From positions 1 through 63,599 of the forward strand of contig JBFMGQ010000018.1 in the NCBI GenBank assembly GCA_040752515.1: a stretch of DNA of 63,599 nucleotides. Direction: 5' to 3'. The DNA comes from Tenuifilum sp040752515. Its GTDB lineage: Bacteria > Bacteroidota > Bacteroidia > Bacteroidales > Tenuifilaceae. Both the position numbers and the translations under genes were made by a program. The notes under the pieces were generated by a model, which worked only from the letters and a program-made list of their open reading frames with translations, did not search any database and had not been told where the DNA came from. Each line of letters starts with the position of its first letter. Position 1 is the first letter of the stretch. Below, one piece after another: positions 1-8,570 of this stretch.

Positions 1-124
1 CAGGGACAACTTCAACTATTGTTTTGAGGGGGGAGGTCTCTTTTTAGTAATGAATTTTAATATCTGATTATCATGCATTTATTGGCGCAAGACCCAATAT
101 TTGCATTTTAGTCGGACAATAGTG
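1..124 (+). mobile_element. Right end of an insertion sequence (partial)
   Basis: Bases 106-124, read on the minus strand, give CACTATTGTCCGACTAAAA, which matches CACTACTGTCCGACAAAA at 63475-63492 at 16 of 18 positions. The two motifs face each other as the inverted ends of one element would, if each element extends outward from the window. Frame 1 at positions 1-27 reads GQLQLLF then a stop and could be the last residues of a transposase on the plus strand; that part is weak. The element interrupts the C69 peptidase gene that follows. Confidence 0.55.
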
Positions 125-682
125 ATTTTTTTTACTCTTCTTGTCGAACTTCAGGTTGGTTTTTTTGGCAATCATTTCCAGAACCCAAACCTCGTTTGGG
201 TCGCCAATGGAAAACGATTCACCACTGCTGGCATAGCCGAACTGCTCAACCAGCTCAACCATAACCTTAATGGCTTCACGGGCAGTTTTTGCCCGTTGTA
301 GGGCAAGAAACATAAGGCTGCCATAATCTATTATAGCAGTTGAGTCCATTAACTCCTCAATACCACCAAACGTTGTTTCGCCAATGGCAACCTGGTACTC
401 GTTCATAAAACCGATTACCTGGTAGGTTTCCTGCACCTGTGGAATTTGGCCTAAGGGCTGGTTGGTTCCCCGGTCGTGGAGTGTTACCATGGTTCCTGCA
501 GGCCATGTAGCTCGAGGTTTAAAGTAGAGTTCACCATACCTAATATGGGAATCGGCTGCATAGCTGACCATGGTAGAACCATCGGCACTGGCTCCCTTGG
601 TTATAAGGTAGTTGGTACACGAGTAGCTCTCGTGCCCTTGAACTATGCATATCGTAATGATGAATGAAATTAGTTTTCTCAT
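71..682 (-). pseudogene. Secreted C69-family dipeptidase, truncated by IS
   Basis: This is the N-terminal part of a peptidase C69 (dipeptidase, Ntn-hydrolase fold). A signal peptide of about 22 residues is followed by SCTNYLITKGASADGS, where the Cys is the expected autocatalytic nucleophile exposed after maturation. The family enzymes I know are some 450-550 residues; only about 186 host-derived residues remain, and the reading frame then runs about 18 codons through the IS end to a stop at 71. I chose the ATG at 682; a TTG two codons upstream is the other option. It would have acted in the periplasm on dipeptides, but is probably inactive because most of the fold is missing. An intact continuation may lie on the far side of the IS, outside the window. 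Confidence 0.7.
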
Positions 683-901
683 TTCCAAAAATTGACTTTA
701 TTAACTAACAAAAGTAGAAAAATAATTTTAAGGTATGTTTGTCAATTTCTTACATTCTTGTAAAATAGACTATCGTGATAAAATAATTGACTAAATGCAT
801 ATTTTCATTGACATAAAGCATTGCTTTAATTTGCTTTGGCATGCCATTTGTTTTAACTTGCATGAAAGTTATTTTGAAGTTAAACCTAATGTTTAAAGCT
901 T

Positions 902-1987
902 ATGAAAATGAAAAGAATCTCAATGATTGCCCTGCTTATGGCAGGTATGTTTGCCTTTGTTGCATGCGATAAGGATGATGCAAAGGATTTGAACAAGGAT
1001 GAAGCGCAACAGCAGATAACCAATGCTGAGCAAGAGCTGCAAACCAAGAGTAACGAGATTGTAGCAACCGATGGGTATAAGATTCAGGAATATTTTGCAA
1101 CCCAACTCACATCACCTTTTTATTCAAAATCTAATGTATCAAAAAGTATTGTACCTTCCAGTTTTCAGAAAGCCTATGAGTTAACCAGGCAAAACATGTT
1201 ACTGGAAAACCCTGAAATTGAATTTTATTTTGATAATTTTATTATTGAATTTTTCGATGATGTAAAGGGAACATGGACATGGACATCTACTGGTTGGACA
1301 CATGAAACAACTCCTACCGATAAGGTTATCCTAAAATTCCCCTATCCTGCTAATAATACTACCAACAACGTAACCATTACCTACTACGATTTCACTACAA
1401 CCCTTGTTTACGGTGAAAACATCCCAACTGGCATTAAGGTAAAAATTGAGTACAATAACACTCAGGTATTCACTTTGGCTTACTCCGCCACCATTGCCAA
1501 CATGATGCAGTACTCGCAGAAGGTAGATGTTACATTTGGCCCATTTGCCATTTCTAACGAGGAATCCTTTGATGCTTCCGTAAACAATAAAGTGCTATAT
1601 AGCAAGAACTTCACCTTTAAGAAGGATGGTAAGCTTTTCTATAGCGAGGTTGCTAATTTAACCATGACCCTTATCAACGAACAATCTGCCAATGTTTTGA
1701 TTACTGCTACTCAGGTGATTGGTAATCTTGAATTCAGGTTAAAGATTGAAACAAATACCAGTCAACTTGAAACAGGTAATCCTAACGACTTTGTATCGCT
1801 TTCACTTTATACAACCGGTGGCGACAAGGTTGGTGATTTCGTGTTTGTAGAAGAAGAAGGAGATTGGGTTCTATACTTTAAATTCAACAGTGGTGAACAG
1901 GTTAAGGCCGAAACCCTTATGCCTTTAGTTTCTGAAAGATTTAACTCTTTTATTAATGATTTATTCAGCAATTTATATGTTAAATGA
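902..1987 (+). CDS. Putative lipoprotein, function unknown
   Basis: A 361-residue protein with a lipoprotein signal: basic KMKR start, hydrophobic stretch, then lipobox FVAC with Cys near residue 22, followed by an acidic DKDD run that may act as a surface-export signal in Bacteroidota. A short coiled-coil segment (about residues 30-55, Q/E rich) leads into a beta-rich body with no motif I recognise. It stands alone, with a strong terminator 20 bases after the stop. A second ATG two codons downstream is an equally good start. Likely anchored in the outer membrane; its role cannot be inferred from sequence or neighbours. Confidence 0.8.
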   Translation: MKMKRISMIALLMAGMFAFVACDKDDAKDLNKDEAQQQITNAEQELQTKSNEIVATDGYKIQEYFATQLTSPFYSKSNVSKSIVPSSFQKAYELTRQNMLLENPEIEFYFDNFIIEFFDDVKGTWTWTSTGWTHETTPTDKVILKFPYPANNTTNNVTITYYDFTTTLVYGENIPTGIKVKIEYNNTQVFTLAYSATIANMMQYSQKVDVTFGPFAISNEESFDASVNNKVLYSKNFTFKKDGKLFYSEVANLTMTLINEQSANVLITATQVIGNLEFRLKIETNTSQLETGNPNDFVSLSLYTTGGDKVGDFVFVEEEGDWVLYFKFNSGEQVKAETLMPLVSERFNSFINDLFSNLYVK

Positions 1988-2004
1988 CCATTACTACAAA
2001 TTGA

Positions 2005-2035
2005 AAAAGGCTGCCTTTTGGCAGCCTTTTTTTTT
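2005..2035 (+). terminator. Intrinsic terminator after lipoprotein gene
   Basis: Hairpin AAAGGCTGCC/GGCAGCCTTT with a TTT-type loop, followed by a run of nine or more T. It separates the lipoprotein gene from the universal stress gene. Confidence 0.9.
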
Positions 2036-2041
2036 AAATGC

Positions 2042-2072
2042 TTGACTTTTGCTTTTCAGTATCCTAAATTTA
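2042..2072 (+). promoter_or_regulatory. Candidate Bacteroidota promoter for usp gene
   Basis: TTG at 2042-2044, then 20 bases, then TAAATTTA at 2065-2072 (7 of 8 matches to the Bacteroidota -7 consensus TAnnTTTG). The start codon follows 18 bases later, so the 5' leader would be very short. Read by eye, no scoring. Confidence 0.4.
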
Positions 2073-2090
2073 TTGAAAAACTAATATACC

Positions 2091-3194
2091 ATGGAAGATA
2101 AATTAATAGTCGTAGCAACTGAAAGTAATTCAAAAGCTTTAGTGCTAAAATCATACCTCGAGGCAAATGGCATAGAATGTTTTTTACAAAATGTAAACGT
2201 TCTTCAGGGAGCCATTGCCGAAGGGGTTAAGGTTCTAATTCGCGAAACCGATGCCGAAAAGGCATTGCAACTGCTTTCGGCACTGGGTCATACCGAGGAT
2301 GTAAAAAAAGTTGAACAACAGCTCAGGAAAATCCTTGTACCAGTTGATTTTTCAGAACCATCGCAAAATGCTGCTCGCTATGCGGTTATGCTTGCCTCCA
2401 AGTATAATGCTCAAATTAAGTTGCTTCATGTTTTCAACTCGCCCGTGGTTGACATGATTCCCTTTACCGATGTGGCAAGTGTTCAGATCGATTTCGATAT
2501 GAACTACCATGTCCTTTATAGTTCTGCCAAAGAACGGTTAATTAAGTTTTACGAAAATCTTAAAGCATTTGCCAACCAGATGGGCTATGGCCATGTTCAA
2601 ATTGGGTACACACTCCGCGAAGGCTATGCTGCCTATGGCATTATAGAGGCAAGCAAACGCTATAAGCCTGGTATAATTATTATGGGAACTAAAGGTGAAG
2701 GCTATAGGAGTACTGAACTTGTGGGTAGCGTGGCCACTGAGGTTTCGGACGAAACCCATATCCCGCTACTTGTTATTCCCGAAAAGGCTGTTCTTAAGGG
2801 AGTGGATGAGGTTAAAAAAGTCTTATACATAACTAATTTTGATGAAAACGATAACCTATCCATTCGAAAACTACTTAGGATTGTTTCACCATTTCAAGTG
2901 GAACTGCATTGCATTCATATTACCGACAAACCTGATACTCCCGGTGTTAAGGCTTTGATGAACACAACTAAAGACTATATCAGTAGTGTTACCTCGGGAA
3001 TTCCAATTACTTGTGAGGTTATTGTTGGAAAGGGAAACGAGAGGAGCGTGATTGACTACATTTCAAAGAATCATATAAACCTAGTTGCATTGACCTCGGT
3101 AAAAAGGAATTTGCTGTATAAACTTTTTAACCCCTCGCTTGCTAAACGGATGATCTACCAGGCAGATGTACCAGTTTTGCTTTTCCACGCATAA
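2091..3194 (+). CDS. DUF2007 + tandem universal stress protein
   Basis: A 367-residue fusion. Residues about 4-65 resemble the small DUF2007 (putative signal-transducing) domain; residues about 78-230 form a UspA domain with the nucleotide-binding pattern MGTKGEGYRSTELVGSVATE near residues 197-216; residues about 240-367 form a second Usp repeat. The second repeat lacks the glycine-rich loop (its equivalent reads ALTSVKRNLLYKLF), so only the first is expected to bind ATP. Tandem Usp proteins of this kind are cytoplasmic and linked to stationary or anaerobic stress. It has its own candidate promoter and shares a bidirectional terminator with yebC. The exact role is not predictable. Confidence 0.85.
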   Translation: MEDKLIVVATESNSKALVLKSYLEANGIECFLQNVNVLQGAIAEGVKVLIRETDAEKALQLLSALGHTEDVKKVEQQLRKILVPVDFSEPSQNAARYAVMLASKYNAQIKLLHVFNSPVVDMIPFTDVASVQIDFDMNYHVLYSSAKERLIKFYENLKAFANQMGYGHVQIGYTLREGYAAYGIIEASKRYKPGIIIMGTKGEGYRSTELVGSVATEVSDETHIPLLVIPEKAVLKGVDEVKKVLYITNFDENDNLSIRKLLRIVSPFQVELHCIHITDKPDTPGVKALMNTTKDYISSVTSGIPITCEVIVGKGNERSVIDYISKNHINLVALTSVKRNLLYKLFNPSLAKRMIYQADVPVLLFHA

Positions 3195-3200
3195 AGTAAT

Positions 3201-3226
3201 AATGGTCACTCATCAGAGTGACCATT
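3201..3226. terminator. Bidirectional terminator between usp and yebC
   Basis: Perfect 11-bp stem AATGGTCACTC/GAGTGACCATT around ATCA, between two converging genes. T-rich sequence follows on the plus strand (TTAGTTTTT) and a weaker T-rich stretch on the minus strand. Confidence 0.75.
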
Positions 3227-3256
3227 TTAGTTTTTATCGATAAAATAAGTGAGAAT

Positions 3257-3973
3257 TTACTCAACAGCCATGTTGTGGAAAACATTGGTAACATCCTCGT
3301 CTTCCTCAATTTTTTCAATAAGTTTTTCAACTTCTGCCTGTTGCTCCGGTGTTAACTTTTTGGTATCATTGGGAATTCGCTCAAACTGGAAGCTGATGAT
3401 GTTTAATCCTTTTTCTTCCAGGAACCTTTGTATTGGGCCAAACTGAGTAAACTCAGCAAATAGCATTATGGTTTCATCCTCAGCAAACACTTCTTCAACC
3501 CCAAAATCAATGAGTTCAAGTTCAAGGTCTTCCATCGAGATGTTAGGGTTTTTGGCTACCTTGAATGAACATTTGCGTTCGAAAATGAAATCGAGCATGC
3601 CTGTAGTTCCTAGCGAACCTCCATACTTGTTGAAGTAACTGCGAACATTGGCAACAGTTCTTGTTGGGTTATCGGTGGCCGTTTCAACCAATATGGCTAT
3701 GCCATGAGGTCCGTAGCCCTCGTAAACCACTTCTTTGTAATCCTTTGTATCCTTATCGGTTGCGCGTTTTATTGCTCGTTCAACATTTTCTTTAGGCATG
3801 TTTTCTGCCTTGGCATTTTGGATTAAAAGACGCAGTTTGGGATTAGTTTCGGGGTCAGGGCCACCAGCTTTTGCAGCCATAGTAATTTCTTTTCCCAGCC
3901 GGGTAAATACCCTTGCCATATTTCCCCAACGTTTTAGCTTTCGCGCTTTTCGGTATTCAAATGCTCTTCCCAT
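3257..3973 (-). CDS. yebC: YebC/PmpR (TACO1) family protein
   Basis: A 238-residue protein with the family signature at the start (MGRAFEYRKARKLKRWGNMA, then FTRLGKEITMAAKAGGPDPE) and full family length. YebC proteins are three-domain cytoplasmic proteins described as transcription regulators and more recently as translation factors that relieve ribosome stalling at proline runs, like mitochondrial TACO1. The acidic C-terminus (EEDEDVTNVFHNM) is typical. It is monocistronic, divergent from the Ca-ATPase gene and convergent with the usp gene. Confident family call; which of the two published roles applies cannot be told from sequence. Confidence 0.95.
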   Translation of the reverse strand: MGRAFEYRKARKLKRWGNMARVFTRLGKEITMAAKAGGPDPETNPKLRLLIQNAKAENMPKENVERAIKRATDKDTKDYKEVVYEGYGPHGIAILVETATDNPTRTVANVRSYFNKYGGSLGTTGMLDFIFERKCSFKVAKNPNISMEDLELELIDFGVEEVFAEDETIMLFAEFTQFGPIQRFLEEKGLNIISFQFERIPNDTKKLTPEQQAEVEKLIEKIEEDEDVTNVFHNMAVE

Positions 3974-4084
3974 TTTGTGAAAAGTTGTTAGTTCAATTTA
4001 ACTGCAAACGTATATTTTTTTGGCTATTCGACCAACCATTCTTAAATCTTTTTGTTTTCTTTGTGTAGCTTATTTTTCTGAATC

Positions 4085-6901
4085 ATGAGCGTATATAAGG
4101 GTTTAACCGATAGTGAGGCTATACAAAACAGAAATCGTTACGGTGAAAACATAATTACCCCACCGCCTCAAACTCCATGGTGGAAATTACTGCTGGAAAA
4201 GTTTGAAGACCCTATAATTAAGATTCTTATAGTGGCAGCCATCATTGCTATTGCAGTTGGCTTAACCAATGGCCATTACCTCGAGGGTATTGGAATCATA
4301 GTAGCAATCCTGTTAGCCACGGTCATGGCTTTTATAAATGAGTACAAAGCCTCAAAGGAATTTGAGTTGCTTAACAGCGTTAACGATGAATTGCCTGTTA
4401 AAGTTATTCGTAACGGTGGTGTTACCTCGGTTCCTAAGCGCGATGTTGTGGTTGGCGACATTGTTATTGTTGATAGGGGCGATGAAATCCCTTCCGATGG
4501 TATTCTTTTAGAATCGGTTTCTTTAATTGTCAATGAATCATCGCTTACCGGTGAGCCTTCAACAAATAAAACCTCAATACCAACCGAAACTTTTAAATCA
4601 ACCTACTCCCCAAACCTTGTGCTCAAAGGTACAACTGTTACCGATGGTCATGCCATTTACCAAACCACTGCAGTTGGCGACAGTACCGAAATTGGTAAAA
4701 CGGCTCGAGCTGCTACCGTAGAGGTGAATAACCCAACCCCGTTAACCAAGCAGTTACAAACACTAAGCGAGTATATAAGTTCTGCAGCCTATTTCATAGC
4801 CATTCTTGCTTTTGTCATTCTCACCATATTTGATTTGCTTAACCCTGCAAACAGTTTCGCTTTTGAGCAGGAATATATACTAGCCGTTGCAGTACTTTCA
4901 ATTGTTATTATCTTGGCCAAATACTGGATTCCTTCAATAAACGCCATACTTGGCTGGTTAAGAGTGCCAATCAAAATCCCTCTGCCATATCCAAATAATC
5001 CGAAGCGGCAGGTATTTGTGCTAATTGCATTGGCATTGCTAATCGTTTTATTGGGATTTGCTATTGCTGCCTTCCTAAATATCGATATTCATGCTGCAAT
5101 TGCCCTATTTGATAGCAATCTGTTGAGTCACCTGCTTAGCTATTTCATGGTTTCCATGACCCTTATCGTTGTGGCTGTTCCTGAGGGTCTTTCCATGAGT
5201 GTTACCCTTAGTCTTGCTTACAGCATGCGTAAAATGACTGCCGAAAATAACTTGGTTCGAAAGCTGCAGGCCACTGAAACCATGGGTGCTACCACAGTAA
5301 TTTGCACCGATAAAACCGGCACTCTTACCCAAAATCGAATGAAGGTAATTGACTATGACTTTCCACAGGAGAGTGATACCAAAAATCTTTCGACACTTGT
5401 AAAATTATCGCTGGCTGTAAACTCAACCGCACATCTCGATTATTCAAAAGAACCACCTACTGTGGTTGGAAATCCTACCGATGGTGCACTTTTGCTATGG
5501 TTGAATGAGCTGGGTTTGGATTACCGCTTACTTCGCAATAGTTTTAAGGTTGATGTTCAGCACCCTTTTTCCTCGGAAAAAAAGTATATGCTAACAGTAG
5601 GCTATTCCGATGATTTAGGGGAAAGACTATTATTGGTTAAAGGCGCACCCGAAAAGGTTCTAACCATGTGCAAACCCCAAACGGTTAGCAACCACATACA
5701 TGAAAAGTTAAGGGAATATCAAGTAAAAGCTTTACGAACTATTGCATTTGCTTATTCCGAGAGTATTCCTGAGAGTTTAAGTGATTCCGAAATACCTAAC
5801 GAATTAACTTTTCTGGGAGTTGTTGGCATTGCCGACCCTTTACGTGACGATGTTGCTCATGCAATAAACGAATGCCATACTGCGGGAATCGATGTTAAAA
5901 TGGTAACAGGCGACAATCAGGATACAGCCATTGCCATTGGTAAAAATGCTGGCTTGCTGACAGGGCACTCCAACGATTTAACTATTTCAGGACCCGATTT
6001 CGAAAAGCTTTCCGATGAAGAGGCATTAAAGGTATTGCCCAATCTAAAGGTGATGTATAGGGCTCGCCCTTCCGATAAGTTGCGGATGGTTTCGCTACTT
6101 CAACAATTACATAACGTGGTTGCCGTTACCGGCGATGGTACAAACGATGCACCCGCCCTGAATCAGGCCGATGTGGGATTGGCAATGGGTTCAGGAACTC
6201 AAGTGGCCAGGGATTCAGCAGATATAATACTTTTAGATGATTCGTTCTCAAGTATTGTAAATGCAACCCGTTGGGGTAGGGCTCTATACCAAAACATTCA
6301 GAAGTTTTTATACTTTCAGCTTACCATCAACCTTGTTGCTGTTGCAATTGTGTTAACCGGTCCTTTTACAGGCATCGATTTACCTTTAACGGTTACACAA
6401 ATGCTTTGGGTTAACCTAATAATGGACACATTTGCAGCCCTGGCATTGGCTACTGAACCACCGCATTCTCAGATAATGACCCAAAAGCCTCGGTCGCCAC
6501 ATGAGTTTATTTTGAGCGCAAGCATTTTAAGGTATCTAATGGTTACTGCAGCCCTTTTCTACCTTATTTTGGTCGGTTTACTTATGTTCTATAAGTACAA
6601 CAATCACTTTAGCAGTAAGGAATTAACCTGTTTCTTTAATGTTTTTGTATTAATCCAATTCTGGAATCTTTTCAACGCGCGCAGGTTATTTGGTGGCGTT
6701 GGTTTATTCAGTTTTTCGTCCAATAAACTTTTTGTAACCATAGCCTTAACCATTTTGTTAGGCCAATTTGCCATAGTACAATTTGGGGGTGAGGTATTCA
6801 GAACGGTTCCTTTAAGCGGAACAGATTGGCTGATCCATATTATACTAACCTCGCCTGTGCTGGTTTATGGTTACATGGCAAAAAGAGTCCTAAAAATCTA
6901 A
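4085..6901 (+). CDS. Calcium-transporting P-type ATPase (P2-type)
   Basis: A 938-residue inner-membrane cation pump. Visible parts: TGEPS actuator loop, membrane motif VAVPEGL (metal-site Glu, about residue 365), phosphorylation motif CTDKTGTLTQ with Asp409, nucleotide-domain motif VKGAPE, MVTGDN and hinge VTGDGTNDAPAL. The C-terminal half holds the usual last six membrane segments. These features fit a PMCA/SERCA-like calcium exporter rather than a heavy-metal (CPC motif) pump. Oddity: about 95 residues containing two extra hydrophobic segments (around residues 267-285 and 310-332) separate the TM3-like and TM4 helices, where most P2 pumps have a short loop. It stands alone, divergent from yebC. 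Confidence 0.9.
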   Translation: MSVYKGLTDSEAIQNRNRYGENIITPPPQTPWWKLLLEKFEDPIIKILIVAAIIAIAVGLTNGHYLEGIGIIVAILLATVMAFINEYKASKEFELLNSVNDELPVKVIRNGGVTSVPKRDVVVGDIVIVDRGDEIPSDGILLESVSLIVNESSLTGEPSTNKTSIPTETFKSTYSPNLVLKGTTVTDGHAIYQTTAVGDSTEIGKTARAATVEVNNPTPLTKQLQTLSEYISSAAYFIAILAFVILTIFDLLNPANSFAFEQEYILAVAVLSIVIILAKYWIPSINAILGWLRVPIKIPLPYPNNPKRQVFVLIALALLIVLLGFAIAAFLNIDIHAAIALFDSNLLSHLLSYFMVSMTLIVVAVPEGLSMSVTLSLAYSMRKMTAENNLVRKLQATETMGATTVICTDKTGTLTQNRMKVIDYDFPQESDTKNLSTLVKLSLAVNSTAHLDYSKEPPTVVGNPTDGALLLWLNELGLDYRLLRNSFKVDVQHPFSSEKKYMLTVGYSDDLGERLLLVKGAPEKVLTMCKPQTVSNHIHEKLREYQVKALRTIAFAYSESIPESLSDSEIPNELTFLGVVGIADPLRDDVAHAINECHTAGIDVKMVTGDNQDTAIAIGKNAGLLTGHSNDLTISGPDFEKLSDEEALKVLPNLKVMYRARPSDKLRMVSLLQQLHNVVAVTGDGTNDAPALNQADVGLAMGSGTQVARDSADIILLDDSFSSIVNATRWGRALYQNIQKFLYFQLTINLVAVAIVLTGPFTGIDLPLTVTQMLWVNLIMDTFAALALATEPPHSQIMTQKPRSPHEFILSASILRYLMVTAALFYLILVGLLMFYKYNNHFSSKELTCFFNVFVLIQFWNLFNARRLFGGVGLFSFSSNKLFVTIALTILLGQFAIVQFGGEVFRTVPLSGTDWLIHIILTSPVLVYGYMAKRVLKI

Positions 6902-6949
6902 AATGGTGTTTTTGTGAGGTTCAACATCATTAATTTTATTTAATTTGTA

Positions 6950-7438
6950 ATGATTAATCAACAAATTATTCGAATGAAGTCACGCACTATTGCTCAGCAA
7001 TCGGAAATTGAACAGGTTATCAATTCAACAGAGGTATGCCATGTAAGCATGGTTGATTTGGATGGTAAACCCTATGTTCTACCCTTTAACTTTGGTTTTC
7101 ACGATGGTATAGTTTACCTCCATTCGGGTCCTGAAGGGAAAAAAATTGAGATTTGGAAAAAGAATCCCAGTGTTTGCCTGGCATTTAGTTCCGATTACCA
7201 TTTACGTTACCAGCATCAAGATGTTGCTTGCTCATATTCCATGAAGTATCGTAGTGTGCTTGTTTATGGGGAAATTCAGGAGATATGCGATTTGGATGAG
7301 AAAAAGCAATGTATGAACATCATCATGAAAAAGTATACCGGTCGCGATGATTTTGAATATAGCTTCCCAGCACTTAAAAATGTTAAGGTTTTTCGGGTAA
7401 AACCTGAAAAAATTGAGGGTAAGGCTTACGGATACTAA
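6950..7438 (+). CDS. Pyridoxamine 5'-phosphate oxidase-like flavoprotein (Nim-like)
   Basis: A 162-residue FMN-binding split-barrel protein. The pattern of an N-terminal helix, then CHVSMVDLDGKPYVLPFNFG, YLHSGPEGKKIE and a C-terminal VFRVKPEKIEGKAYG is typical of the NimA-like branch of the pyridoxamine-phosphate-oxidase superfamily. Members bind FMN or heme and some reduce nitroimidazoles, but resistance cannot be assumed from this sequence. The gene lies 48 bases after the Ca-ATPase and could be co-transcribed. An internal ATG at 6974 is an alternative start. Cytoplasmic. Confidence 0.8.
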   Translation: MINQQIIRMKSRTIAQQSEIEQVINSTEVCHVSMVDLDGKPYVLPFNFGFHDGIVYLHSGPEGKKIEIWKKNPSVCLAFSSDYHLRYQHQDVACSYSMKYRSVLVYGEIQEICDLDEKKQCMNIIMKKYTGRDDFEYSFPALKNVKVFRVKPEKIEGKAYGY

Positions 7439-7551
7439 TTGATTTCTGGGTATAGGGCTTGTAATTTTTATCAAAAAATATCTTTTTCCATGCTTGATTT
7501 TTCAGAAATAGTTTATATTTATATGTGGAAAATTGATACCGTTTTCTAACT

Positions 7552-7833
7552 ATGGCAAGCGTTAAAGACCTTAAAAAGGATATTAAACACATGGTAAAGC
7601 ACTTACTCGATGAGTGCTATACCCAGTTAGCCTACTCTGAGCCTTTATCACAGGAACGAATTCTCGATATCATTTCCGATATAATGATTTTAGAACAGGA
7701 AACTATTTCAAAAATCTCAAAAAAATCATATACAAGAGGTAAACCACACAAGGTCGATTTTCAGAAATTGGCAAATGAATTTTACGATGAAGTAGTAGAG
7801 TTGGCTGAACGAATTAATTCCCTTGAAGAATAG
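7552..7833 (+). CDS. Small helical protein of unknown function
   Basis: A 93-residue protein, predicted all-helical and charged (MASVKDLKKDIKHMVKHLLD at the start, ELAERINSLEE at the end), with no signal peptide and no motif I recognise. The composition and compact length look like a real conserved cytoplasmic protein. It has its own intergenic region upstream and converges on the YgjP-like gene with only 27 bases between the stops. Confidence 0.65.
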   Translation: MASVKDLKKDIKHMVKHLLDECYTQLAYSEPLSQERILDIISDIMILEQETISKISKKSYTRGKPHKVDFQKLANEFYDEVVELAERINSLEE

Positions 7834-7860
7834 CGTCCTTTTACATGCTTTGACAAAAAA

Positions 7861-8568
7861 TTATAGGGGGATAGGATGTTTCTTGAGTTGCTTCGACAGG
7901 CTTTTAGAATTTCCTCCACAAACCGAATCTAGTAGTTGCCAAAACCTTGAGCCATGATTTTTCTCCTTTGTATGGCAGAGCTCGTGAAGTATTACATAAT
8001 CAATTAAATCATTGGGTAAACACATTAGTCTTAGGCTCAGACTGATATTGTTTTTACCGCTGCAGCTTCCCCAGCGCGATTTAGAATTACGGATGGTTAC
8101 ATTCCCGAACCCGAAACCATGTTTAGCGGCTAATTCCTTTACCCTGTTGGGCAAATAGTATTTAGCTTCAGCTCGCAGTACTTCGGTAATTACCTTTTTG
8201 GCATACTCCTGCAACCCCTTACTTGTAGATTCTACCGATATGGGATGAAAAATTATGATTTCATTCCCTGTTTTTATAACCCTATTTTTTGTAATATTAT
8301 TATCGGCTTGTAAATGAACTATATGATATTTGGTTGTAAACTCAACAATAGGCTTGCTATGCTTGAGGTTCTCATGCAATCTTGAAACTATCCAATCGGT
8401 TTTGGATAATACGAAATCCTCAGCAAACGAGAATTTTACCAGATAAGGAATGGTTACATGTATTGAGTTATCCTTTTTTACTCTAAGCGTAATTCTTCTG
8501 CTTCCGATTCTATATGTATAGGTTACTGTTCCAATTTGTGGATAGGTACACTGCTTTACTTTATTCAT
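7861..8568 (-). CDS. YgjP-like (DUF45/M48-type) zinc metallopeptidase
   Basis: A 235-residue protein with the DUF45/WLM metallopeptidase pattern: RWGSCSGKNNISLSLRL, then VILHELCHTKEKNHGSRFW containing the HExxH zinc motif (HELCH) and a downstream His. Family members (YgjP) are cytoplasmic and their substrate is poorly defined; some databases label them UTP pyrophosphatase, a label I would not rely on here. It starts two bases after the stop codon of the upstream HU-like/SPOR gene, so the two are very likely one transcription unit. Confidence 0.85.
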   Translation of the reverse strand: MNKVKQCTYPQIGTVTYTYRIGSRRITLRVKKDNSIHVTIPYLVKFSFAEDFVLSKTDWIVSRLHENLKHSKPIVEFTTKYHIVHLQADNNITKNRVIKTGNEIIIFHPISVESTSKGLQEYAKKVITEVLRAEAKYYLPNRVKELAAKHGFGFGNVTIRNSKSRWGSCSGKNNISLSLRLMCLPNDLIDYVILHELCHTKEKNHGSRFWQLLDSVCGGNSKSLSKQLKKHPIPL

Positions 8569-8570
8569 TG

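Noticed and set aside
6950..7438. Nitroimidazole resistance gene (nim)
   Set aside because: The FMN-binding family fits, but sequence alone cannot separate true Nim proteins from the many housekeeping relatives.
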